Notes: generated from the letters alone by a model not told the origin. Numbered from the stretch's first letter, positions 43,158-51,879 are shown. The stretch: 64,000 nucleotides of DNA from Clostridia bacterium (GCA_017942005.1 JAGAVJ010000037.1:62001-126000), one strand, 5' to 3'. Translations and numbers: made by a program.

Positions 43158-43613
43158 ATGTCTGCATTAAAAATTGCCGTTGGCTGTGACCACGGCGGCT
43201 ATGAACTGAAAAAAGAAATTCTTGCATACCTTGAGAAAGAGGGCATTGCCTACACCGATTTCGGCTGTGATTCCACAGAAAGCGTCAACTATCCTGTGTA
43301 TGCATCCAAGGTCTGCAAATCGATTCAATCCGGAGAATGCACACGCGGCATTCTTGTCTGCGGTACCGGTATTGGTATGAGCATGGCGGCAAACAAGCAT
43401 AAAGGCATCCGGGCAGCTTGCTGCTCCGACACATTTTCCGCACGTATGACCCGTATGCACAACGACGCAAATGTCCTTTGCTTAGGCGGACGTGTGGTCG
43501 GCGCCGGACTTGCGCTTGATATGGTCAAGCTGTTTCTTGAAACCGAATTTGAAGGCGGCGGACGTCATACAGAACGCGTTGCCCTTTTGGAAGCCATCGA
43601 AAACGAACAATAA
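43158..43613 (+). CDS. rpiB: ribose-5-phosphate isomerase B
   Basis: 151 residues. It interconverts ribose 5-phosphate and ribulose 5-phosphate in the pentose phosphate pathway. KIAVGCDHGGYELKKEI at the start holds the active-site Asp and His, CGTGIGMSMAANK the catalytic Cys and anion hole, and RMHNDANVLCLGGRVVG completes the family pattern. The start follows TAGGAGAATATACTATC. Some members act on allose or galactose phosphates, but the CGTGIG form with the standard length favours RpiB. Confidence 0.92.
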   Translation: MSALKIAVGCDHGGYELKKEILAYLEKEGIAYTDFGCDSTESVNYPVYASKVCKSIQSGECTRGILVCGTGIGMSMAANKHKGIRAACCSDTFSARMTRMHNDANVLCLGGRVVGAGLALDMVKLFLETEFEGGGRHTERVALLEAIENEQ

Positions 43614-43723
43614 TTCCCCCGCGCCAAAGCCGTATTGTAGTACCAACCCAAAAAACATCTTGTGCACGATAAAACAGGATGCTTCCATTTGATGCAGGGA
43701 AAATACATCTACACCATTCTACA

Positions 43724-43780
43724 TAGAAAGGAAAAAATTTTGTCTATGCTGTCAGCATAGACAACGTTATGGTCATTTAT
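43724..43780 (+). promoter_or_regulatory. hairpin leader (copy 8) of the endonuclease/phosphatase gene
   Basis: AAAGGAAAAAATTTT, an 8-bp perfect stem GTCTATGC/GCATAGAC (43742-43762), then GTTATGGTCATTTATATGAAA. Only the part from Shine-Dalgarno to start is present; the two upstream hairpins of the larger leaders are missing. Confidence 0.7.
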
Positions 43781-44527
43781 ATGAAATCCTTAAAAATCAT
43801 GAGTTTCAATCTTTGGTGCGGCGGCATAACAACAGACCGCACCGCGCGGGTCTTTTCCGCAATTTCCGAGTGTGATCCGGATATTCTTGGCGTACAGGAA
43901 GCAACGCCGTTGTGGATGCAGCTGCTTCGTACACAGTTTCCCGCATATACTGCCATCGGTTTCGGTCGTGAAGGCGGTGACAAAGGAGAATACAGCGCCA
44001 TTTTCGTAAAATCCAGCCGGTTTGACGTGCTTGAGGAAGGCACCCGGTGGCTGACCAAAACACCGGAGGTCTTTTCCTATGTGGAAGAAAGTCTCTGCCC
44101 GCGTGTCTATACATACGCAAAGCTGTATGATAAGGAAAATGACCGCACGCTTTATCACATCAATACCCATCTGGATCACGGCGTTGAAAATGTACGGCTT
44201 TTGCAGGCGCATTATCTGGATGACTTTATTAAGACCTTGACACTGCCTGTGACCGTTACCGGCGACTTCAACTGTGAAGAAGGTACCAGTCCCACCTATC
44301 GGTTCTTTACATCCGGCGTCATCGGAGATGCAAAAATGCTGACCGGAGACGCAGACAGGAAGCCGACCTTCCACGGATTTTCCGATTTGAAGCTGATTAT
44401 TGATTTCTGCTTTGTCAAGCGTGACGCGTATACTGTAGAACGCTATCGCGTGATTGACACCCTATATGACGGCGCGCATCCATCCGATCACAATCCTGTC
44501 CTTGTTACTGTAACCCCCAATGCCTGA
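43781..44527 (+). CDS. endonuclease/exonuclease/phosphatase family hydrolase
   Basis: 248 residues from the leader ATG at 43781. The family motifs appear in order: LKIMSFNLWCGG, DILGVQEATPLWMQLL (metal-binding Glu), NTHLDHGVENVRLLQA (His, Asp), VTGDFNCEEGTSP (Asp/Asn), IDFCFVKR (Asp), and HPSDHNPVLVTV (catalytic Asp-His). This is the compact metal-dependent phosphodiesterase fold with no extra domain, so a signal for export is absent and the substrate may be a sugar phosphate, lipid head group or nucleic acid. It overlaps aroK by 8 bp. Confidence 0.88.
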   Translation: MKSLKIMSFNLWCGGITTDRTARVFSAISECDPDILGVQEATPLWMQLLRTQFPAYTAIGFGREGGDKGEYSAIFVKSSRFDVLEEGTRWLTKTPEVFSYVEESLCPRVYTYAKLYDKENDRTLYHINTHLDHGVENVRLLQAHYLDDFIKTLTLPVTVTGDFNCEEGTSPTYRFFTSGVIGDAKMLTGDADRKPTFHGFSDLKLIIDFCFVKRDAYTVERYRVIDTLYDGAHPSDHNPVLVTVTPNA

Positions 44528-45272
44528 AATAACGAAAGATCACCATTTAGACAATCCCAGGACCAGCGGGAATACACCTTCTGCGGCAGGTAATTCTGCC
44601 CCTTCCGCAGAAGATCCTTCCGTAGAAGAACCTTCCGCAGCGGGTGCATCCAGGGGTAAGCACCGCAATATCGTTTTAATCGGAATGCCGGGTGTCGGAA
44701 AAACTACCATCGCCCGTCGGTTGGTACACGCCGCCTCTATGGAATTTTTAGATACCGATCGCGTAATTGAAGCACAGTGTGGAAAATCCATTGCAGAATT
44801 GCTTTCTTCGCTTGGTTCCGATGCGTTTCTGGAACTGGAAAACCGCATCTGTGCCGACCTTGAGGCAGAGAATACCATCATTGCCACCGGCGGTTCCGTG
44901 GTTTATGGAAAAGACGCGATGCGTCATTTGCGTGAAATCGGATGTGTGGTATATTTAAAGCTTGCGTTCCCGCAGTTGAAAAAACGGCTGGATACATCGC
45001 TTTCAGAGCGCGGCGTTGTCCTGCGCGGCGGACAGTCCTTTTATGATTTATATCTGGAACGCACACCGCTGTATGAGCGTTATGCGGATATCATCATCGA
45101 TGAGCATTCCTGTTATCCAACCCAGACGGCAGAGCGTGTTTACCGTGCATTACAGCAAAACGGGTTCTTCTCTGATCAGGGTTCCACCATAGCTGCCCCT
45201 TCCTCAAAACCGCATCGTACCTGGTTTGGGCATCATCCGCATGCATCCAGAACACCGAAAAAACGGCATTGA
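44520..45272 (+). CDS. aroK: shikimate kinase with N-terminal low-complexity extension
   Basis: 250 residues, longer than the usual 165-180. The kinase starts near residue 48: IVLIGMPGVGKTTIARRL (P-loop), FLDTDRVIEAQCG (shikimate-binding Asp), ATGGSVVY, and ERGVVLRGG with the LID Arg. It phosphorylates shikimate on the way to chorismate. The first 45 residues are Ser/Pro/Glu/Ala-rich and are encoded by short repeats of CCTTCCGCAGAAGA type, so a start further downstream is possible; the ATG at 44520 overlaps the previous gene and no better start was seen. A Pro/His-rich tail of about 30 residues follows. Confidence 0.85.
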   Translation: MPEITKDHHLDNPRTSGNTPSAAGNSAPSAEDPSVEEPSAAGASRGKHRNIVLIGMPGVGKTTIARRLVHAASMEFLDTDRVIEAQCGKSIAELLSSLGSDAFLELENRICADLEAENTIIATGGSVVYGKDAMRHLREIGCVVYLKLAFPQLKKRLDTSLSERGVVLRGGQSFYDLYLERTPLYERYADIIIDEHSCYPTQTAERVYRALQQNGFFSDQGSTIAAPSSKPHRTWFGHHPHASRTPKKRH

Positions 45273-45300
45273 AATTGAGAGAAAACCTTTTTAAATGTGA

Positions 45301-45456
45301 ATTCGATGAGGAGATGCTTTTTGAAAAAAGCACCTCCTCAAACTCCACCGCAAAAACTTTTAAACAGAGAAGCCAAAAAATAAAGTTTTTTGAAAAGGGT
45401 TTGGGGAAAACTTTTTTGAGAGAAAAGTTTTCCCCAAGCGTTCTATCAAACTTACG
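45301..45456. repeat. dispersed inverted-repeat intergenic element (copy T5)
   Basis: Left arm: TTCGATGAGGAGATGCTTTT with AAAAGCACCTCCTC, then CAAACTCCACCGCAAAAACT. Its first 60 bp are nearly identical to copy T3 13 kb away. Right arm: GGGGAAAACTTTTTTGA with AAAAGTTTTCCCC. It lies between two convergent genes. Confidence 0.75.
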
Positions 45457-45460
45457 TTTT

Positions 45461-46534
45461 TTACGCAAGAAATGCCTTTAAGAAACGATCGGTATATGCA
45501 TTCAGCGCCGTAAAATCCATTGCGGAAACATAGTGGCTCTCCAGTTCGTCATGAATGCGCCCTGCTTCTGCAAGCGCTTCCAGTGCGCCCTCTGTAAGTG
45601 CTGTTTCGCATTTGGATGCAAATTGTGCCGATTCCCGCACCGAGGAAAGCTTCTTCGCGTCAAAGAACCGCGCCGTATTCAGTTTTTCTGCATCATCCCG
45701 CACAACGCCATATCGGTCGGTCATGTACAGGGTATCCATACCGGGGAAATAAAGCCCCTCTGTCTCCTCCGGCTGCAAAGGAGAAGCAAACCGCGTATAC
45801 GATACTCCGCGCTTTTCTGCTGCACGCACAAGCGACGACAGGACAAATGCAGCCAGATGCTTTTTATCGTCGACCATCACGCACCGTGCAGCATGCGTTT
45901 CCGCAGTTGGAAGATGTACCATTCCCTGCACGCTGTTGGCAGTCACAAAGCGTGTGCAGATATGGATGTTCTCTTCTTTCTCGACAGGGGTGCCATGCAG
46001 CATTCGTGCAGCTGCCGCGTCTGCTTTTTCAGATAAAAACGCATCGCGTACAAGCGTCTGGAATGCAGCGTGTATTTCTCCTGCCGCACGCAGATATCTG
46101 GAGGCTCTTGCATGACATGCCGCATTTTCTGCGTGCAGACGCTGAATCTCCTCCTTGGCGCCGCGAAGATGCTCAATGTCAAAGAACATTCCCATATTTA
46201 AAATTTCTTCCAGTGCACCGGGATATACCGGATCAACAGCATGCGGTGCGGTTCCATCCAAAAATGCAATGCCGCGCGAGGGAATCCGTACACCGTCAAG
46301 GGAATTGGTATCGGAAGAACAGTAGAACCGTTCCACATTGCAGCCGCGTTTCTCCGCGGCTTCTGCCGCACGCTTCATAAATCCGGATTTTCCCGTTCCG
46401 GGCCCCCCCTTCACGATGTAAATGTGGTTCCACTCTCCACTTTTTGGGTCAAACAAGGCGGGAAAACAGGAATAAAAACCGTTTGCCGTGTTTGCAGCGG
46501 CAAAATAAGAGACTTCAGTTTGCTTTTTTTTCAT
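45461..46534 (-). CDS. PRK06851-like P-loop ATPase of sporulating Bacillota
   Basis: About 357 residues from the ATG at 46534, which follows AAAGGAACGGTTGTAT. FAAANTANGFYSCFPALFD leads to IYIVKGGPGTGKSGFMKR, a clear P-loop near residue 40, then RGCNVERFYCSSDTNSLDGV and GIAFLDGTAPHAVDPVYPG, which are the strongest signatures of this family. A second, half-size repeat of similar character seems to start near 195 (RFVTANSVQGMVHL). The family is described only as a nucleotide kinase-related ATPase and is mostly found in spore formers. Its function is unknown. Confidence 0.75.
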   Translation of the reverse strand: MKKKQTEVSYFAAANTANGFYSCFPALFDPKSGEWNHIYIVKGGPGTGKSGFMKRAAEAAEKRGCNVERFYCSSDTNSLDGVRIPSRGIAFLDGTAPHAVDPVYPGALEEILNMGMFFDIEHLRGAKEEIQRLHAENAACHARASRYLRAAGEIHAAFQTLVRDAFLSEKADAAAARMLHGTPVEKEENIHICTRFVTANSVQGMVHLPTAETHAARCVMVDDKKHLAAFVLSSLVRAAEKRGVSYTRFASPLQPEETEGLYFPGMDTLYMTDRYGVVRDDAEKLNTARFFDAKKLSSVRESAQFASKCETALTEGALEALAEAGRIHDELESHYVSAMDFTALNAYTDRFLKAFLA

Positions 46535-46800
46535 ATACAACCGTTCCTTTCCGGAGATGATTTTGCTTTCAGAATCATCATATGCAGATATCGCCTGTCT
46601 TGTTTCCACCCGGTTTTCACTTTTTGGACGCTGTCACCTCTCCACATTTCGGAAAACACATCAAATCTGTTTGTCCTCCCTCTTTGGAAATTTGAAGTTT
46701 GGATACCCAGACTTTTGGATGTTTGGACATTTGGACAGGAGAAAAAGCAGCGCTGTGTTCTGCGTTTACAGTTTGTTTACTTTTCACTTTTTCCCATACT
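46535..46800. other. intergenic stretch without a recognisable gene
   Basis: Between the ATPase gene start and the rplS promoter. It contains a run of TTTGGA-like repeats (about 46685-46740, with TTTGGAAATTTGAAGTTTGG) but no ribosome-binding site with a coding frame and no clear hairpin. Confidence 0.5.
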
Positions 46801-46801
46801 C

Positions 46802-46830
46802 TTGCAAAATTTCGTCAGATATGGTATAAT
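46802..46830 (+). promoter_or_regulatory. sigma-A promoter of rplS
   Basis: TTGCAA (46802-46807), 17-bp spacer, extended TGGTATAAT with TATAAT at 46825-46830. The 5' UTR of about 190 nt contains TGTCTGATGAATACAGACA and other small stems; it may bind ribosomal protein as L19 leaders do in other Bacillota, but no exact match was recognised. Confidence 0.8.
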
Positions 46831-47025
46831 AGTAAAGATTTCGGACATCCGGTGTCTGATGAATACAGACAAATTCATTGCGGCGTTTTCTATTTGTACG
46901 ATTTTTTACAGTGCATCAACGGTGCGCCCGCACAGGATGGGACACGAAATTATCCCCTAAATACAGGACAGTCCTCTGCGAAGCTCTGCACGAATGTCCG
47001 TTGATAGAATAAGGAGGAGCTTATC

Positions 47026-47367
47026 ATGGATATGATTAAGGCTTTTACCAATGAGCAGCTGAAAAAGGACGTTCCGGTTGTCAATGTCGGCGACACCGTC
47101 CGTATTCACAATAAGATCAAAGAAGGCACAAGAGAAAGAATTCAGATGTTTGAAGGCACCGTCATCGCAAAGAAGAACGGCGGCATCTCCGAAACCTTCA
47201 CCGTCAGACGTATCGCTTACGGCGTCGGCGTCGAAAAGACGTTCCCGATTCACAGCCCGAATGTTGTGAAGGTCGACATCATCCGTTCCGGTAAAGTCAG
47301 ACGTGCAAAGCTGTACTATGTCCGTGACAGAGTCGGTAAGGCTGCAAAGGTCAAGGAAGACATCTGA
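47026..47367 (+). CDS. rplS: 50S ribosomal protein L19
   Basis: 113 residues. It is part of the large subunit at the interface with 30[60 protein letters not shown] and the basic end [22 protein letters not shown] match the family from end to end. The start has a strong site AAGGAGGAGCTTATC. The usual partners trmD and rimM are not upstream here, so it is a single-gene transcript. Confidence 0.97.
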   Translation: MDMIKAFTNEQLKKDVPVVNVGDTVRIHNKIKEGTRERIQMFEGTVIAKKNGGISETFTVRRIAYGVGVEKTFPIHSPNVVKVDIIRSGKVRRAKLYYVRDRVGKAAKVKEDI

Positions 47368-47431
47368 TACGTACATTGACGTATGCACCGTTTTGCGGCT
47401 CGCGCCGCAATTCCACAAAAAATGGCAAACG

Positions 47432-47473
47432 ACCCCGTGCCGCGGAATTCTGTCCGTATCATGGGGTTTTTTG
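47432..47473 (+). terminator. intrinsic terminator of rplS
   Basis: ACCCCGTG (47432 onward) pairs with CATGGGGT and is followed by TTTTTTG. The loop of about 22 nt is long for a terminator. Confidence 0.65.
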
Positions 47474-47532
47474 CTGCACAAAGCATAAAGGTATTATCCA
47501 TTGGAAACGGAAGGTGAAATGCGCATAAATTT

Positions 47533-48459
47533 ATGAAAACAATGACATTGGGGGAAAAAATCCGGCGCAGGCGCAAACAGCTGGGCATGACGCAAGCCGA
47601 CTTGTCCGGCGACTATATCACACGCAATATGATCAGCCGGATGGAAACAGGAGACATCAATCCGTCACTGGAAACCTTGCGCTACCTTGCAGAAAAGTTA
47701 GAGGTTCCGTGCGGGTATCTCTTATCGCCGCAGGACGATTTGATTACATTTCTGAAGCCGTCCATCATGCAGAAGGTACAGGCATTCTTCCGGGAAAAGC
47801 GCTGGCGGGATGCGGTATCCCTTTGTGAGGAATACGGTCTGGACAAGGATGCCATTGACGATGAAATCGGAATGCTGCTGTGTGAATGTGCAGTACAGAT
47901 CGGTCTGGAAGCCTATTCCGCCGGCGATACCGCGGATGCCGGCATATGGTTTGACCGCGCACTTTCATTTGCTGAAAAAACAGCATATCATACGGAAATC
48001 ATTCTAAGTGAAGCCATTCTCTGCAAGGCGATGCTTGCAGAACTGGCGGGAGAAACGCCAAAGCCGTTCCTTGATACCTATTCTGCATCCATCGGACGTG
48101 CGGTCAATGTTGAACGGTTTCTGCTCCTGCGCTTTTTTTATGAAATGGAACATGGCGAAACGGAACGTGCGATTCGTGCCGCATCCATTTTAGGCATGGA
48201 AAATAACCTGTATCATACATTAATTATCGTCTGGCAGTATGCCGCAGAACAAAAAACGGCAGAAGCGCGTTCTCTGCTTGAAACCATATTTGCAAAAGAT
48301 GATACCGATACCCTGTCGGAATTGAAGCGGGATCCGCTGCTGTTATATCGCTGTATTGTAAAAATGGAACAGCTTGCGGCTGCCATGGATGACTACAAAG
48401 CCGCATACCAATATGCGGCAAAAAGGCAGCAGATTGAAAAACGGTATCATATTCAATAA
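47533..48459 (+). CDS. XRE-family transcriptional regulator with C-terminal TPR-like domain
   Basis: 308 residues. The N-terminal helix-turn-helix (LGEKIRRRRKQLGMTQADLSG to LAEKLEVPCGYLL, about 5-60) is followed by an all-helical region of about 240 residues with repeat-like pairs of helices (for example AVSLCEEYGLDKDAIDDEIG, the DRALSFAEKT pair, and DDYKAAYQYAAKR at the end). This resembles Rgg/PlcR-like or other tetratricopeptide regulators that bind peptides or partner proteins. No cognate peptide gene is seen next to it. The site upstream of the start is weak (GGAAGGTGAAATG). Confidence 0.75.
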   Translation: MKTMTLGEKIRRRRKQLGMTQADLSGDYITRNMISRMETGDINPSLETLRYLAEKLEVPCGYLLSPQDDLITFLKPSIMQKVQAFFREKRWRDAVSLCEEYGLDKDAIDDEIGMLLCECAVQIGLEAYSAGDTADAGIWFDRALSFAEKTAYHTEIILSEAILCKAMLAELAGETPKPFLDTYSASIGRAVNVERFLLLRFFYEMEHGETERAIRAASILGMENNLYHTLIIVWQYAAEQKTAEARSLLETIFAKDDTDTLSELKRDPLLLYRCIVKMEQLAAAMDDYKAAYQYAAKRQQIEKRYHIQ

Positions 48460-48503
48460 CACATAAACAACTTATCATACAATCCGAAAGGAAACCAAAT
48501 CGA

Positions 48504-49901
48504 ATGCCAAACAAAGAAACTACAACAAAAACAACCGTGTTCTGTACTGGAAATGTGCTTTCCGAGGGAAAAATTTTTTCCCGTGCGGACATCCTCATAC
48601 CGCGTGATACCGCACCGGATGCGATGCAGCGCTGGAGTGTGGTCGCATGTGACCAGTACACAAGTGAGCCGGAATATTGGAATGCCGTTGAAGCGGCGGT
48701 CGGCGAAGCGCCTTCCACTCTGCGTATCACCTATCCGGAGCTGTATCTGAACGCCGCCGATAAAGAAGAGCGCATCCGTGCCATCGGCGCAGCCATGCGC
48801 AGCTATGAAAATACCGTTCTGCAAATGCTGCCCGGGACAATGATCTATGTAGAACGCAAAATGAAAAACGGCAAAATCCGTCATGGCATCGTCGGTGCCT
48901 TTGACCTCGAAGCATACAGCTATGAAAAGGGTGTTCCCTCTCCCATCCGTGCAACGGAAGGCACGGTTCTTTCCCGAATTCCGCCGCGTGTACAAATTCG
49001 CCGCGATGCACCGCTGGAAACACCGCATGTCATGATTCTGGCAGACGACAGAGACAATACGCTGTTCTCCGCAGCCGCAGAAGCGAAAAATACCAGCGCG
49101 CCGATTTATGATTTTGATCTGATGCAGAATGGCGGTCATATCACAGGCTGGGCATTGAACGCCGCACAGTGCGATGCTGCGGAGGCGTTGGCACAATCGC
49201 TTGGCGCCCCGGAAGTATTCGCCGCACGGTATCATACGGATGCTGCACCGCTCGTCTTTGCCGTCGGTGACGGAAACCATTCGCTTGCGACTGCCAAAGC
49301 GTGTTATGAAGCCCTCAAGCAGGAAATCGGAGAAGAAGCCGCCATGCAGCATCCGGCACGGTTTGCACTTGCAGAACTTGTCAACCTTCATGACGACGCC
49401 CTGGAATTTGAACCGATTTATCGTGTGGTATTCGGTGTATCTTCTGCCGTTCTGCTTGACGCCATGAAGGAAGCATACCCGGAAATGACCGTCACCGAAG
49501 GCGGCGATCCCACCAATGTACCAAACCTTCCCAATACGCATGCCTTTCTTGTGATTGCAGGAGAAAAGACATACACTGCTATGGTCCCACACCCCACGGC
49601 GCAGCTTCCGGTCGGCACCCTGCAAGGATTTTTGGATGCATTTTTGTCTGCGCACAAGGACGCTGAAATTGACTACATTCACGGCATTGCATCCACAGAA
49701 AAGCTGGCCCGGAAAAAAGCGGCAGAAGGAACGAATTCCAAAGGAGAAAATGCAGTCGGCTTTATTTTCCGCGGCATGGAGAAAGACGACTTATACCGCA
49801 CGGTCATTTTTGACGGCACACTGCCGCGCAAAACCTTCTCCATGGGAGAAGCCGACGAAAAACGCTACTATCTCGAATGCCGGACCATTCGGAAACCATA
49901 A
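48504..49901 (+). CDS. DUF1015 family protein (SerK-like kinase superfamily)
   Basis: 465 residues. IFSRADILIPRDTAPDAMQRW at the start and VFAVGDGNHSLATAKACYE near 250 are the key motifs of the DUF1015 family, which includes ADP-dependent serine kinase and SbnI. The family members bind nucleotide around the GDGNHS motif, with His as a candidate active residue. The physiological substrate in Clostridia is unknown, though a role in serine or phosphoserine metabolism is conceivable. The start follows AAAGGAAACCAAATCG. It is 44 bp after the XRE regulator on the same strand, perhaps in one transcript. Confidence 0.85.
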   Translation: MPNKETTTKTTVFCTGNVLSEGKIFSRADILIPRDTAPDAMQRWSVVACDQYTSEPEYWNAVEAAVGEAPSTLRITYPELYLNAADKEERIRAIGAAMRSYENTVLQMLPGTMIYVERKMKNGKIRHGIVGAFDLEAYSYEKGVPSPIRATEGTVLSRIPPRVQIRRDAPLETPHVMILADDRDNTLFSAAAEAKNTSAPIYDFDLMQNGGHITGWALNAAQCDAAEALAQSLGAPEVFAARYHTDAAPLVFAVGDGNHSLATAKACYEALKQEIGEEAAMQHPARFALAELVNLHDDALEFEPIYRVVFGVSSAVLLDAMKEAYPEMTVTEGGDPTNVPNLPNTHAFLVIAGEKTYTAMVPHPTAQLPVGTLQGFLDAFLSAHKDAEIDYIHGIASTEKLARKKAAEGTNSKGENAVGFIFRGMEKDDLYRTVIFDGTLPRKTFSMGEADEKRYYLECRTIRKP

Positions 49902-49919
49902 TACGTAATCATACATAAG

Positions 49920-50146
49920 ATCAATGAGGACGTGACGCTCTTGGGGCGTTTTTGAAAAAACGCCCCGCCGCTTAGGCATCCCCCAAAAACTTTTAAACCA
50001 ATTAATTATCAAAACACGGTGTAAACATAACAAATATCCACGTATTTTATTCGTCATAAATGATATTTTATCGTTTAAAAGTTTTTGCGAAGGAGTTTGA
50101 GGAGGTGCTTTTTTCAAAAAGCATCTCCTCATCGAACTCACGTCAC
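49920..50146. repeat. dispersed inverted-repeat intergenic element (copy T6)
   Basis: Left arm: GGGGCGTTTTTG with AAAAAACGCCCC, then GGCATCCCCCAAAAACTTTT. Right arm (other strand): GTGAGTTCGATGAGGAGATG, then GCACCTCCTCAAACTCCTTC and GCAAAAACTTTTAA. The inner ends match as inverted repeats. It lies between convergent genes and is the longest copy. Confidence 0.75.
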
Positions 50147-50159
50147 GTCCATTTAAAAC

Positions 50160-50203
50160 AGTAAAAAGGGCTGCTGCACCGAAGTGCTGCACCCCTTTTT
50201 CTT
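50160..50203. terminator. bidirectional terminator for the Cys-rich membrane protein gene
   Basis: AAAAAGGGCTGCTGCAC-CGAA-GTGCTGCACCCCTTTTT is a near-perfect stem with a tetraloop. It has a T-run on one side and an A-run on the other, so it can act in both directions. Confidence 0.85.
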
Positions 50204-50233
50204 TGAAAGAACGTATCTACCGTTCTATTGTTT

Positions 50234-50728
50234 TTAATTTGCTGCTTCTGTAAAGATATCCTCTGCGGGCTCTTCTTCTACAACTTCTTCATCTGCGGAA
50301 GCTGCTGCTTCTGGCTGTGCCGGTTCTTCCGACTGTGCTTCTGCTGCTGGCTCTTCTGCGTCAACAGAGACCTGAACCTCTTCCGATACTTCAATCGGAT
50401 CTTCTTCCACGGTGATCACGCAATCGGTATCGCCGCCAATACAGGAGTCGCATTCGCCGCGGCAGCCTTCACACTCGTCAAAGCAGAAATCGTCATCCTC
50501 TGTTCCGGCTTCCATAGCGTCCTTTGCAGCCTGTTCACAAGCTTCCACCTCGCTCTTTGCTTCTTTTAAAACGAGATAGGCACCTGTGATACCGCCAATG
50601 GCAGACAGTGCGAGGAACGTATTTGCCAGGTTCTTCTTTTTGCGGTACAGCATAAAGAAGAGAATGACAAACGATGCGGACTGTACTAAAAGGGTCAATC
50701 CAATGTTGAATCTGTGTTTCTTAAACAT
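50234..50728 (-). CDS. two-helix membrane protein with Cys cluster and acidic tail, function unknown
   Basis: 164 residues. Two hydrophobic helices (about 9-27 and 35-54) leave the rest on one side of the membrane. Cys64, 82, 86, 89, 93, 96 and 103 form a tight group with spacing C-x3-C-x2-C-x3-C-x2-C-x6-C, embedded in Asp/Glu. The last 55 residues are almost only Glu, Ala, Val, Pro and Ser. The Cys group could bind a metal or an iron-sulfur cluster. No family is recognised. It follows prfB by 41 bp and its Shine-Dalgarno is AAAAAAGGAG. Confidence 0.65.
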   Translation of the reverse strand: MFKKHRFNIGLTLLVQSASFVILFFMLYRKKKNLANTFLALSAIGGITGAYLVLKEAKSEVEACEQAAKDAMEAGTEDDDFCFDECEGCRGECDSCIGGDTDCVITVEEDPIEVSEEVQVSVDAEEPAAEAQSEEPAQPEAAASADEEVVEEEPAEDIFTEAAN

Positions 50729-50769
50729 GATTTTTCTCCTTTTTTAATATTTAGTAACAGAAATGCCGT

Positions 50770-51879
50770 TTATTTATTGGCATTCATTTTGAGATAAGAA
50801 TTGATGAACGCGTCGAGATCTCCATCCATGACACCGTTGACATCCGCGGTTTCGCAGCTGGTACGGTTATCCTTTACCAATGTGTATGGCATAAAGACAT
50901 ACGAACGGATCTGAGCACCCCATTCAATTTTCGCTTTTTCACCTTGAATATCCTCAATACGGTCCAGATGTTCCCGCTCTTTGATTTCCACAAGCTTTGC
51001 TTTCAGCATCCGCATTGCGGTTTCTTTGTTTTGCAGCTGGCTGCGTTCTGTCTGGCAGCCGACGACAATACCGGTCGGCTTATGCAGAATGCGAATGGCG
51101 GAGTCCGTCTTGTTGATGTGCTGACCGCCGGCTCCTGAGGAACGGTGCGCGGTCACTTCCAGGTCTGCTTCATTGATTTCGATTTCCACGCTGTCATCAA
51201 GCTCCGGCATGACTTCTACGGAAGCAAAGGAGGTCTGCCGTCTGCCGGATGCATCAAACGGGGACACACGCACCAGGCGGTGGACACCGTTTTCGCCCTT
51301 CAGATAACCGTAAGCGTCATTTCCTTCGACTAAGATGGTCGCACTCTTGAGTCCGGCTTCATCCCCATCCAGCCAATCCAACAGCTTGACGGTATATCCG
51401 GACTTTTCTGCCCAACGATTGTACATGCGGTAAAGCATGGACGCCCAGTCCTGTGCTTCCGTTCCGCCAGCCCCCGGATGGAACGAAATGATTGCGTTGT
51501 TATGGTCGTATTCGCCGCAGAGAAGCACTTCAATGCGAATACGCTCCTCCTCTGCTTCAATGCGGGCAACCTCGTCAAGCACCTCCCCGCAAATACTTTC
51601 CTCGGATTCTTCAATCCCCATTTCTGCCATGGTAATGGCGTCTTCCACATCGGATTCAAGCTTCCGGTAATCCTCAACGGTTCCCTTGCGTGCTTTGATT
51701 TCTTTTAATATTTTTGCAGAACGCTTTGCATCATTCCAGAAATCCCCTTCTGAGGTCTGTGCCTCCAGGTTTTCAAGTTCCCGCTCCAGCTCTTCGATGT
51801 GAAGTGTCTGTCCCAGCTCTCGGACCTCTTCGCGGATTTCTTCCAAATGGTGTATTGCTTCTTCTAACTGTATGATCAT
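50770..51879 (-). CDS. prfB: peptide chain release factor 2
   Basis: About 369 residues from the ATG at 51879, 11 bp after GGAG; a TTG nine codons earlier is possible but less likely. The release motif GGQHINKT and the SPF stop-codon reading tripeptide in RVSPFDASGRRQTSF identify RF2. The N-terminal helices read straight through the position where most RF2 genes carry an in-frame UGA and a +1 frameshift; here the frame is continuous (EEVRELGQTLHIEELEREL). The autoregulatory frameshift is thus absent. A short open frame lies just upstream. Confidence 0.95.
   Translation of the reverse strand: MIIQLEEAIHHLEEIREEVRELGQTLHIEELERELENLEAQTSEGDFWNDAKRSAKILKEIKARKGTVEDYRKLESDVEDAITMAEMGIEESEESICGEVLDEVARIEAEEERIRIEVLLCGEYDHNNAIISFHPGAGGTEAQDWASMLYRMYNRWAEKSGYTVKLLDWLDGDEAGLKSATILVEGNDAYGYLKGENGVHRLVRVSPFDASGRRQTSFASVEVMPELDDSVEIEINEADLEVTAHRSSGAGGQHINKTDSAIRILHKPTGIVVGCQTERSQLQNKETAMRMLKAKLVEIKEREHLDRIEDIQGEKAKIEWGAQIRSYVFMPYTLVKDNRTSCETADVNGVMDGDLDAFINSYLKMNANK

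Noticed and set aside
48453..49682. Open frame of 409 codons on the minus strand
   Set aside because: It is fully antisense to the DUF1015 gene, which has clear family motifs and a good ribosome-binding site; the minus frame has no recognisable domain and unlikely Cys/Arg-rich composition.
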